Assembly: GCF_008634025.1 (NCBI RefSeq)
Contig: NZ_PDCM01000001.1
Span: 4,496,501 to 4,560,500, forward strand
Source of the DNA: Streptomyces albofaciens JCM 4342
GTDB taxonomy: Bacteria > Actinomycetota > Actinomycetes > Streptomycetales > Streptomycetaceae
Reading direction: 5' to 3'
DNA length: 64,000 nt
The notes beneath the pieces are model-generated. The model did not search any database. It saw only the letters and a list, made by a program, of their open reading frames with translations, and was not told where the DNA came from. Every line of letters starts with the position of its first letter. Positions within the stretch are counted from its first letter, which is position 1. Made by a program: the position numbers and the translations under genes. Positions 58,002 through 64,000 of this stretch are shown piece after piece.

Positions 58002-58391
58002 GTGAGCCCATTGACGAAGCGCGCCAGACTCGCCGCGGCCGTCGCCGCACCGCTCCTCCTGTCGGGAGCCACGCTCACCGCGACGGCGCCCGCGGCCAGC
58101 GCCGCGCCCACCGGTGCGGAGGCGTGTACCCACCCCAGCTGGTCGAACAAGTCGCCCGGCAAGGGCACGGCCAAGGGCGCCGACGCCAAGGTCCGCACCG
58201 GCCCCAGCGAGGACTGCGGGGTCACCGCCACGGTCGGCACGTCCGTCGTGCTCCAGTACCACTGCTGGGTGAAGAACTCCGCGGGCAACAAGTGGACGCA
58301 CGTCCGTATCGACGGTACGCAGATCAACGGCTGGGTCTACAACGGCAACCTGGACGACGGCGGGTCCGTCCACCCGGACAACAAGTGCTGA
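58002..58391 (+). CDS. Secreted SH3-like domain protein
   Basis: A 129-residue exported protein. The GTG at 58002 is preceded by AAGGGGGAA; the signal peptide runs MSPLTKRARLAAAVAAPLLLSGATLTATAPAASA with cleavage after ASA (residue 34). The mature part contains ADAKVRTGPSEDCGVTATVG (the VRxGPS start of bacterial SH3 repeats), VVLQYHCWVKN and WTHVRIDGTQINGWVYNGNL. Four cysteines likely form disulfides. Such proteins bind cell-wall peptides. It appears monocistronic. Confidence 0.82.
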   Translation: MSPLTKRARLAAAVAAPLLLSGATLTATAPAASAAPTGAEACTHPSWSNKSPGKGTAKGADAKVRTGPSEDCGVTATVGTSVVLQYHCWVKNSAGNKWTHVRIDGTQINGWVYNGNLDDGGSVHPDNKC

Positions 58392-58869
58392 GGGACAGCT
58401 GACCGACGCTTCTCCTGAAGGCCGCGCACCGCACGGGAACAGCGGCGGTGTGGCCCGGGAGGGCGGTGGTTCCGGGGGCGCCGCGGCCGGTGGCCGCGGC
58501 GCTGCCGTTCGGGCGCCGTACCTGGCAGCCGATCGTCGGGGCCCGGCCCGAGTGGGCGGGGCGGACCGGGCGGGCGGGGCGGGGCGCCGGGCCGAGCCCG
58601 ATGACCTCTTGATCCGTCCGTAGTATCAACTGTCGAACCATTGCGCGGAATATCATCCGACCGGTTGGGGTGGCACGGTCGAAACGCCATGACATAGGTT
58701 CAAAAACGGTCACTTGGCGATCTGGAGCGTTCTTTCGCGAAGGTTTCATTGATTCGTGAACCTTCTGCTTCGTCTTCGCGTGCGGGGTCCGTAAGCTGCC
58801 AGCAGTCCCCGCCGCAGGCCCGCCGTCCGGACCGCGCCACCCACTGGAGCAGCCGAGGAGTTGACCGCC
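58392..58869. other. Intergenic region, 478 bp
   Basis: It contains an 11-bp perfect hairpin at 58478-58502 (probable terminator of the SH3 gene on the plus strand), a GC-rich run of GGGCGGGG units at 58553-58590 that could form a G-quadruplex, and an AT-richer part at 58610-58790 that probably holds the promoter of the STAS gene. No reading frame here looks real. Confidence 0.45.
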
Positions 58870-59235
58870 ATGGACACCCGGTGCCCGGAGCAGAAGGAGG
58901 GCTGCCGGATCGTCCGTCCGGTGGGCGAACTCGACCTGGCGACATCGGCCGCACTCCGCGACGAGCTGAGAGGGAACGATGCTGCACCCTCGGCCCGCGT
59001 CATCGCCGACCTGCGGCGCGTGACCTTCATCGACAGCAGCGGGCTGGAGGAACTGCGCACCGCGCAGGCGCGGTGCGAGGCGGTCGGCGGCTGGCTGCGC
59101 CTGGTCTACGACCACCGTTCCATCGATCTGCTGCTGCAACTGACCGGGCTGGAGCAGCAGTTCCCCCGGTACGCCGACGTCGACGACGCCCGGAACGGCC
59201 GCCCCTCGCTGCCCTGTCCCCCGGCGCCCCGGTGA
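58870..59235 (+). CDS. STAS-domain anti-sigma factor antagonist
   Basis: A 121-residue anti-anti-sigma protein of the SpoIIAA/RsbV type. GCRIVRPVGELDLATSAALRDEL leads to VIADLRRVTFIDSSGLEEL, in which the second Ser of DSSG is the phosphorylation site. ATG 58870 has GAGGAG 9 bases upstream. When unphosphorylated it would bind a HATPase anti-sigma factor and release a SigB-family sigma factor such as that at 37472. Confidence 0.87.
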   Translation: MDTRCPEQKEGCRIVRPVGELDLATSAALRDELRGNDAAPSARVIADLRRVTFIDSSGLEELRTAQARCEAVGGWLRLVYDHRSIDLLLQLTGLEQQFPRYADVDDARNGRPSLPCPPAPR

Positions 59236-59284
59236 CGAGGGACCGGTGAGCGTGGACTGACGACCGCTCCGGACGCCTGCCCGT

Positions 59285-59701
59285 TCAGGATCCGGGCGGC
59301 CCCGCGTTCACCGGATACGTCGGCGGCCAGGCGGGGCGGTCCGCGACCGGCAGGCTGGCCAGGGCCCGGGTGACGCTGGGGAAGACGGCCAGCACCTCTC
59401 TGCTTCCGGTGCTGTCCAGCGTCCACAGCACACGGCGGCCCACGCACGCCAGCAGCAGGCGGCCGCCCCGGCGGCTGAGCAGCCAGTGCAGTCCCAGCAG
59501 GCAGTTCAGGCCGCGGGAATTGCAGTAGACCAGCGCCGAACAGTCCAGAACCACGTACCAGTAACCGGCGTCGACATGGCCGCCCATCGTCGTACGGAAA
59601 TACTGCTCCCCGAGGTGGTCGAGGGCCCCGCTGACGCGTATCACCGCGCACGCGTCGCAGTCGGCGACCATGTTGACCAGCAACCCGTCAGCGTGCGGCA
59701 T
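59285..59701 (-). CDS. STAS-domain protein lacking the phosphorylatable Ser
   Basis: A 138-residue STAS protein: CAVIRVSGALDHLGEQYFRTTM, WYVVLDCSALVYCNSRGLNCLLGLHWLL, RRGGRLLLACVGRRVLWTLDSTG. At the D-S-S-G site it reads N-S-R-G, so the Ser that is phosphorylated in RsbV/SpoIIAA is Arg. It should therefore not be switched by the usual anti-sigma kinase. It is convergent with the STAS gene at 58870. Confidence 0.82.
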   Translation of the reverse strand: MPHADGLLVNMVADCDACAVIRVSGALDHLGEQYFRTTMGGHVDAGYWYVVLDCSALVYCNSRGLNCLLGLHWLLSRRGGRLLLACVGRRVLWTLDSTGSREVLAVFPSVTRALASLPVADRPAWPPTYPVNAGPPGS

Positions 59702-59874
59702 ATCGCACCTCCGAGCGGCGTCCGCTCCAACACCCCATGAGCCGGGCAGAACACGCTATCCGTAGGCGGGCGGGGGTACCAGGCACGGCCGTCCCGGGGA
59801 CCGGCCCTTGCGCCACCCCGGAAATTGGGGGGCGCGGGGGCCGGTCGTCCCGGCGCGCACCGCCAGAAGGTCCC

Positions 59875-60435
59875 TCAGCCGCCGTGCGGCCGTGTGGCCC
59901 CGAACACGGCGTTCCGGCGGGTGCCGAGGCGGCGGGCGCCGTTACGGGAGGAACGGCCCCCGGCCGCCAGGCGTGCGGCGCCGGGCCCGGGTGCGGGCAG
60001 CAACGCGAACGGTCGCGCGAGCGGCACCAGCTGCAACACGCGGTACACGCACCGGGGCGGCTGGCGCAGATAGGTTTCCCCGCCGTGCGCGGCCACGCGG
60101 GACCGTACCTCGCACAGCCACTGCAGACCGCTGCAGTCGAAGAAGGTGACCTCGCTCAGATCCAGCACCACCGTGCGCACGGCGGGCGACGACACCTGGG
60201 GGAGGGCGGGGGCGAGGCGCTGGGCCAGCTCCAGGTCGAGATCGCCGCGCACCCACAGCAGCAGCGTCTCCCCGTCCCGCCGCGCGCGCCAGCACGGCCC
60301 GTCGCCCCGGCGGTACGGTCCGGTGATCCACCCGAGCTGCCCGCGGTCCTGCCGCCACCATCGGCGGCCGGAAAGCGTGAGCCGGCGCGCGGACGTGCCG
60401 CGGCCACGGAAGTAGCGTGAGCAGAGACCGGTCAC
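59875..60435 (-). CDS. STAS-domain anti-sigma factor antagonist-like protein
   Basis: A 186-residue protein with a STAS domain in the middle (about residues 60-155): GETLLLWVRGDLDLELAQRLAPAL and VRTVVLDLSEVTFFDCSGLQWL, which keeps the phosphorylatable Ser (DCSG). A basic N-terminal extension of 55 residues and an Ala/Arg-rich C-terminal tail are outside the domain. GTG 60435 is chosen because GGAGGAG lies 6 bases upstream on the minus strand. Confidence 0.78.
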   Translation of the reverse strand: MTGLCSRYFRGRGTSARRLTLSGRRWWRQDRGQLGWITGPYRRGDGPCWRARRDGETLLLWVRGDLDLELAQRLAPALPQVSSPAVRTVVLDLSEVTFFDCSGLQWLCEVRSRVAAHGGETYLRQPPRCVYRVLQLVPLARPFALLPAPGPGAARLAAGGRSSRNGARRLGTRRNAVFGATRPHGG

Positions 60436-61041
60436 AGGCGTCTCCTCCGTCGGTGGACGTGCCCCGCCCTTGGCGGGGACGGCCGGGCAGCCGCGGCCGA
60501 GCGCAGTGGGCGGGCCGACGCCTTCCAGGGCGTCGCGTCGGCCCCGTCCGTCGGCCTCATCCGGTGTGATGCCCTCGATTCCGCACGGACAAGCACCCGC
60601 CACGAAGCCGTCCCACCGGAGGCACGCGTAACCCGGACACCTGAGCGGCCGCCCGGCCACTGTGCGACGCGGCCGTCGGGCGGCCGTTCGGGCGGCCCGA
60701 GCCAGTGCGGGTGCGCGGACGGGGAGCGGCTGATCCGGAGCCGGGGCGGGGGCGGGACCGCCTGATCCGGGGCCGGTGCCGGGTCGGGAGCCTTTGGTCC
60801 CGGCACTGGCTCCTGTTCCCGTTCCCGTTCCCGCTCCCGTACGGGAACCCGTGCCGGCGCCGCCGGTGCTCGTGGCCGTTGGCGCGGCCGGACGTACCCG
60901 AGCGGCGGTGTGGACTTCCGGGGACACGACCCGACTTCCGTGCGTGGCTGTCATTCGAACCGGGCATGAGTGGTACAGACCAACCGTCACGAACCGGCCA
61001 CCGAGGCGCGACCCAAGGGGGCCGACCGGCCCTTGGGGGGA
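60436..61041. other. Intergenic region, 606 bp
   Basis: It contains a short tandem repeat of GTTCCC hexamers (about 60814-60838) followed by CGTACGGGAAC, which can pair with it. Both strands are open over most of this length, but the encoded sequences are low-complexity (Gly/Thr/Ala or Pro/Val/Ala) and have no good starts, so I do not call a gene. Confidence 0.4.
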
Positions 61042-61521
61042 GTGAGCCGAACGTTGCGTACCCGTCGCGCCCGCGTCCGGACCACGCGTGTCGAATACCT
61101 CTTACCCCACGCCCGGGAAACGGTCTTCTGGGCCCGATGGCTGACCGCCGCCTTTCTGACCCGGAACCCCGTCGGCGGAGCCGCGTCCGGCGACCCGGCC
61201 GACGCCTACCTGATCGTCACCGAACTGGTCGCCAACGTCACCCGCCACACCCGCAGCAGCTGCCGGCTGCGGCTGTACGTCGCGGCCGGTGCCCTGACCG
61301 TCGAGGTGAGCGACGACAGCCCGGACCGCCCCCGCTTCCGCCCGCCCGGCCCCGGCGACGAGAGCGGACGCGGCCTCCTCATCGTCTGCGCCCTCGCCCG
61401 CACCCTCGACGTCCTGGACACCCCCACGGGCGGCAAGACGATCCGCGCGACACTGAGCGCGGCCCGGCCGCGGGGATCCGGCCTCGTGTCCCCGGCTGCC
61501 GTGACGTGGCCGGGGGTATGA
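61042..61521 (+). CDS. HATPase-domain anti-sigma-like regulator (RsbW/SpoIIAB type)
   Basis: A 159-residue GHKL ATPase. The N box is YLIVTELVANVTRHTRSSC, the G1 region LTVEVSDDSPDRPRF and the G2 region DESGRGLLIVCALARTL; GGKTIRATL closes the fold. This is the small stand-alone family that acts as anti-sigma kinase or as a free regulatory ATPase in Streptomyces. GTG 61042 has GGGGGGA directly upstream. It is near, but not cotranscribed with, the STAS genes, which could be its substrates. Confidence 0.85.
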   Translation: MSRTLRTRRARVRTTRVEYLLPHARETVFWARWLTAAFLTRNPVGGAASGDPADAYLIVTELVANVTRHTRSSCRLRLYVAAGALTVEVSDDSPDRPRFRPPGPGDESGRGLLIVCALARTLDVLDTPTGGKTIRATLSAARPRGSGLVSPAAVTWPGV

Positions 61522-61981
61522 CGCAGGCCCTGGGCGCCGGAAGAAGTTTCGAGACTCCACTGCCGCCCGATGCGGTTTCGCGTGGCGGAGGCGGTGCGGC
61601 GCGGAAGGGTGTCCTCGGCGTCGAAATGCGCGTCAGCGCGACCCTGACGGACCTCTTCGTCCGCAACCCCGCTCTCCACTTGCCTGCCGGGCCGGCAGGG
61701 AGCTTCCCACGACCGTGCTCCCTGTTGACCGCTCGGACCGCCCGCACCTGCCTGGCGCGGTGACGCGGCTTGGCGCTTATGCCGCTTCTTGGGTTTTTGC
61801 CACAGGGTGAACCGAAGCGCGTTAGCTTTCCCTGAGGCGGGGATGTCATCAACAGGGCCGCCGGAAAGGGTGGGAGGAGGAACCGGTCGTCGGCCGTGCG
61901 GTTCCAGGCGCCGAGGCGTCACGTCGCACGAGCGAGTCATGCCGTTCCGCGGCGCTGGGACACCGACGTCAGGAAGTTCGG
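61522..61981. other. Intergenic region, 460 bp
   Basis: Apart from a small hairpin (CCTGCC/GGCAGG near 61682-61698), which may end the HATPase transcript, nothing definite is seen. Base composition is more AT-rich at 61775-61830 than in coding DNA nearby. Confidence 0.3.
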
Positions 61982-62251
61982 ATGAGCGGGAAGGCGCGGC
62001 CGGAGCCAGGGTTCTCGCCCGAGAGGCTGGTCTTCTTCACGGACGCGATCTTCGCGATCGCGATGACGCTGCTGGCCGTCGAATTGAAGCGCCCCGACGA
62101 GAAGGAACTCGCGTCGGCCCGTGCGCTGGGCGGTTTCCTGGTGGACCAGCGGGACGCGTATCTGGCGTTCGCGCTGGCAGCTCCGTACGGCGGAGCGTTG
62201 ATCTCCCGCATGCGCACGTCCACGGTGCAGGTCCCGAGGCGGCGCAGTTAG
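61982..62251 (+). pseudogene. Truncated TMEM175 (DUF1211) channel gene
   Basis: An 89-codon frame whose first 60 residues, FSPERLVFFTDAIFAIAMTLLAVELKRP...FLVDQRDAYLAFALA, match the N-terminal helix of bacterial TMEM175-type potassium channels (motif FSDAIFAIAMTLLVVEI-like). The family is about 200 residues long with six helices; here the homology stops after YLAFALA and the frame ends in an unrelated basic tail (ISRMRTSTVQVPRRRS). It starts with ATG after AGGAAG. It is best seen as the 5' remnant of a gene lost by deletion, next to the gyrB gene. Confidence 0.7.
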
Positions 62252-62683
62252 GCGTTCATGGCTCTGCGAACGCCTTCCAGTATGTAGTTGACCGCTGAGG
62301 ACCGGGGCCCCGCGCGCTCCGGAAGGCCGGCTTTCGACCGTGCAGCGCCACGCTCGAAAAAGCCTCTGTAGCCCGGCGCGTCAAAGCGTCGAGAAAGCCC
62401 CTGAGTGCCACTCTCAGGGATTTTGCCGCCAGACAGACAGGGGGGATTGTCTTGCGGGCTCGACGGCGGCGAGGCGGGCGCCTGTGCGCCTTCTCGCCCC
62501 GGGAACGCGTCAGGGTTTCGGTAGCCTGAAAAGCGTCCCGTTGCCCTTCCGGTGCCGGGTCCTGCGGCCCCCGAGGGTCTACTTCGGCGTGCCCGCGACG
62601 CGTTTTCCGTCCAGCGATCCGACCGTTCTCGCGCCGAGGCGCGCGGGAGCGGTGCGGTTTGCCGTGCCCGAAAAGAGAGCTTT
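62252..62683 (+). other. Intergenic region upstream of gyrB, 432 bp
   Basis: The region contains no convincing gene. It carries the junction after the truncated TMEM175 gene and must hold the gyrB promoter; an AT-richer patch lies at 62425-62460. No TMEM175 3' remnant was recognised in any frame by eye. Confidence 0.35.
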
Positions 62684-64000
62684 GTGACCACTTCCGACAC
62701 TCACGCTGCTTCCGGTGTCTCCGGCGCCCAGCAGAACGGCCATCCCGGGTCCGCCGCGTACGACGCCACCGCGATCACCGTCCTCGACGGGCTCGATGCC
62801 GTACGCAAGCGGCCCGGCATGTACATCGGCTCCACGGGCGAGCGGGGCCTGCACCATCTGGTGCAGGAGATCGTGGACAACTCCGTCGACGAGGCGCTGG
62901 CCGGGGTGGCCGACCGTATCGACGTGACGATCCTGGCCGACGGCGGCGTGCGGGTGGTCGACAACGGGCGCGGCATCCCGGTGGGCATGCATCCGGTGGA
63001 GAAGAAGCCGGCCGTGGAAGTCGTGCTGACGGTGCTGCACGCGGGCGGCAAGTTCGGGGACGGCGGATACGCGGTCTCCGGCGGTCTGCACGGTGTGGGC
63101 CTGTCGGTGGTCAACGCGCTCTCGACCAGGCTGTCGGCGGAGATCTGGACCGACGGCCACCGGTGGACCCAGGAGTACGAGGACGGAGCGCCGACGGCGC
63201 CGCTGGCCCGCCACGAGGCCACCTCGAAGACGGGCACCTCCCTGACGTTCTGGGCGGACGGCGGCATCTTCGAGACCACCGAGTACTCCTTCGAGACGCT
63301 GGCCGGACGGTTCCGGGAGATGGCCTTCCTCAACCGGGGGCTGACCCTGACCCTCACCGACGAGCGTGCGTCGGCCCGCGCGGCGGCCGCGGCCGGCGAA
63401 GCGGGTCCGGACACCGCCGGGGAGCAGGCCGCGAAGACGGCCAACTACCGCTATGACGGCGGCGTCACCGACTTCGTCGCCTACCTCAATGCCCGCAAGG
63501 GCGAGCCGGTCCACCCCTCCGTCATCTCCATCACCGCCGAGGATGCCGAGCGGCCGCTGTCGGTGGAAGTGGCGCTGCAGTGGAACAGCCAGTTCGCCGA
63601 CAGTGTCCACTCCTACGCCAACACCATCCACACCCACGAGGGCGGCACCCATGAGGAGGGCTTCCGTACGGCGCTGACCACGGTCGTCAACCGGTATGCC
63701 CGGGAGAAGAGGATGCTGCGGGAGAAGGACGGCAACCTCACGGGTGAGGACATCCGCGAGGGGCTGACGGCGATCATCTCGGTCAAGCTGGGGGAGCCGC
63801 AGTTCGAGGGCCAGACCAAGACCAAGCTGGGCAACAGCGAAGCCAGGACGTTCGTACAGAAGGTCGTGCACGAGCACCTGACGGACTGGTTCGACAGCAA
63901 CCCCCATGAGGCGGCCGACATCGTCCGCAAGGCGACACAGGCGGCCACCGCCCGGCTGGCGGCGCGCAAGGCCCGGGACCTGACCCGCCGCAAGGGCCTG
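62684..64000 (+). CDS. gyrB: DNA gyrase subunit B, N-terminal 439 codons (runs off the window)
   Basis: The start of a type IIA topoisomerase B subunit; the frame is open to the window end. GTG 62684 follows AAAGAGAG. GHKL ATPase motifs: [33 protein letters not shown] (ATP-binding Asn), [13 protein letters not shown], and [15 protein letters not shown]. The transducer has [57 protein letters not shown] and [11 protein letters not shown], with the QTK Lys. It is GyrB rather than ParE by the [19 protein letters not shown] start. Neighbours are not those of the oriC gyrB (recF/DUF721), so this is probably an additional copy; such copies give resistance in aminocoumarin producers. Confidence 0.93.
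   Translation, partial: MTTSDTHAASGVSGAQQNGHPGSAAYDATAITVLDGLDAVRKRPGMYIGSTGERGLHHLVQEIVDNSVDEALAGVADRIDVTILADGGVRVVDNGRGIPVGMHPVEKKPAVEVVLTVLHAGGKFGDGGYAVSGGLHGVGLSVVNALSTRLSAEIWTDGHRWTQEYEDGAPTAPLARHEATSKTGTSLTFWADGGIFETTEYSFETLAGRFREMAFLNRGLTLTLTDERASARAAAAAGEAGPDTAGEQAAKTANYRYDGGVTDFVAYLNARKGEPVHPSVISITAEDAERPLSVEVALQWNSQFADSVHSYANTIHTHEGGTHEEGFRTALTTVVNRYAREKRMLREKDGNLTGEDIREGLTAIISVKLGEPQFEGQTKTKLGNSEARTFVQKVVHEHLTDWFDSNPHEAADIVRKATQAATARLAARKARDLTRRKGL

Noticed and set aside
60476..60990. Minus-strand extension of the STAS gene upstream of 60435 and opposing plus-strand frames.
   Set aside because: The sequences are low-complexity, without good starts, and both strands are open, as expected by chance at this GC content.
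62248..62700. Minus-strand frame ending in AVNYILEGVRRAMNA as a transposase remnant.
   Set aside because: No catalytic motif or terminal inverted repeat was found; too little to support a mobile element.
62684..64000. The gyrB locus as the chromosomal origin region.
   Set aside because: No dnaA, dnaN, recF or DnaA-box cluster is present upstream.

Overview
The window is high-GC actinobacterial DNA, almost certainly Streptomyces or a close relative. Evidence: very strong third-position GC, frequent GTG starts, secreted proteins and SH3/amidase lipoprotein-type genes typical of streptomycetes, a DUF5133 gene, a CutRS-like two-component pair, SigB-family sigma factor with several STAS/anti-sigma proteins, and GC-rich hairpin terminators that mostly lack long T-tracts. 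No tRNA, rRNA, intact transposon or CRISPR array was seen.

Layout. 1-9.7 kb: cell-envelope and housekeeping genes: the end of an FtsX-type ABC permease, a secreted protein, a GH13 alpha-glucosidase-like enzyme, a secreted amidase-domain protein, a polysaccharide-deacetylase-like lipoprotein, a class A penicillin-binding protein whose SxxK Lys is replaced by Thr, and a small membrane-anchored protein. 9.8-11.7 kb: CutRS-like response regulator and histidine kinase.

11.8-36.4 kb is the centrepiece: three collinear NRPS genes (3603, 2508 and 1469 aa) followed by a coupled ABC exporter. Domain order is C-A-T-C-A-T-C-A-T-E / C-A-T-C-A-T-E / C-A-T-C. All six adenylation domains carry essentially one specificity code (D-A-F/L-H-L-G-L-L-C-K), which points to 4-hydroxyphenylglycine (Hpg) at every position. 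The C-domain subtypes fit the two E domains, so the assembly line reads as L,L,D,L,D,L oligo-Hpg. There is no thioesterase; the line ends in an intact C domain, and it starts with a C domain that has no visible donor. No Hpg-supply genes and no MbtH gene are in the window. Near-identical DNA blocks show that modules have been homogenised by duplication or gene conversion.

36.4-49.4 kb: a Pro/Ala-rich small protein, a stand-alone FhaA-N (DUF3662) protein, a SigB-family sigma factor, DUF5133, then a series of small regulator-plus-enzyme units (TetR with hydrolase, ArsR divergent from a Gal80-like oxidoreductase, flavin monooxygenase divergent from a GntR-TetR fusion, ogt, DUF779, SDR, TetR), several with clear palindromic operators. 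A strongly structured, possibly transcribed non-coding stretch lies at 42.6-42.8 kb.

49.5-57.9 kb: a UvrA-like DrrC-type ATPase divergent from its TetR, two tandem cytochromes P450 preceded by a coupled short ORF, a PadR repressor with a 20-bp palindrome, and an acyl-CoA dehydrogenase. 58-64 kb: SH3-like secreted protein, three STAS proteins and one HATPase anti-sigma-like protein, a truncated TMEM175 gene, and the first 439 codons of a gyrB that is not in the usual dnaA-dnaN-recF setting and may be a second, resistance-type copy. The NRPS, exporter, and possibly the UvrA-like protein, P450 pair and extra GyrB could be parts of one producer/self-protection system, but only NRPS plus exporter are linked by direct gene overlap.
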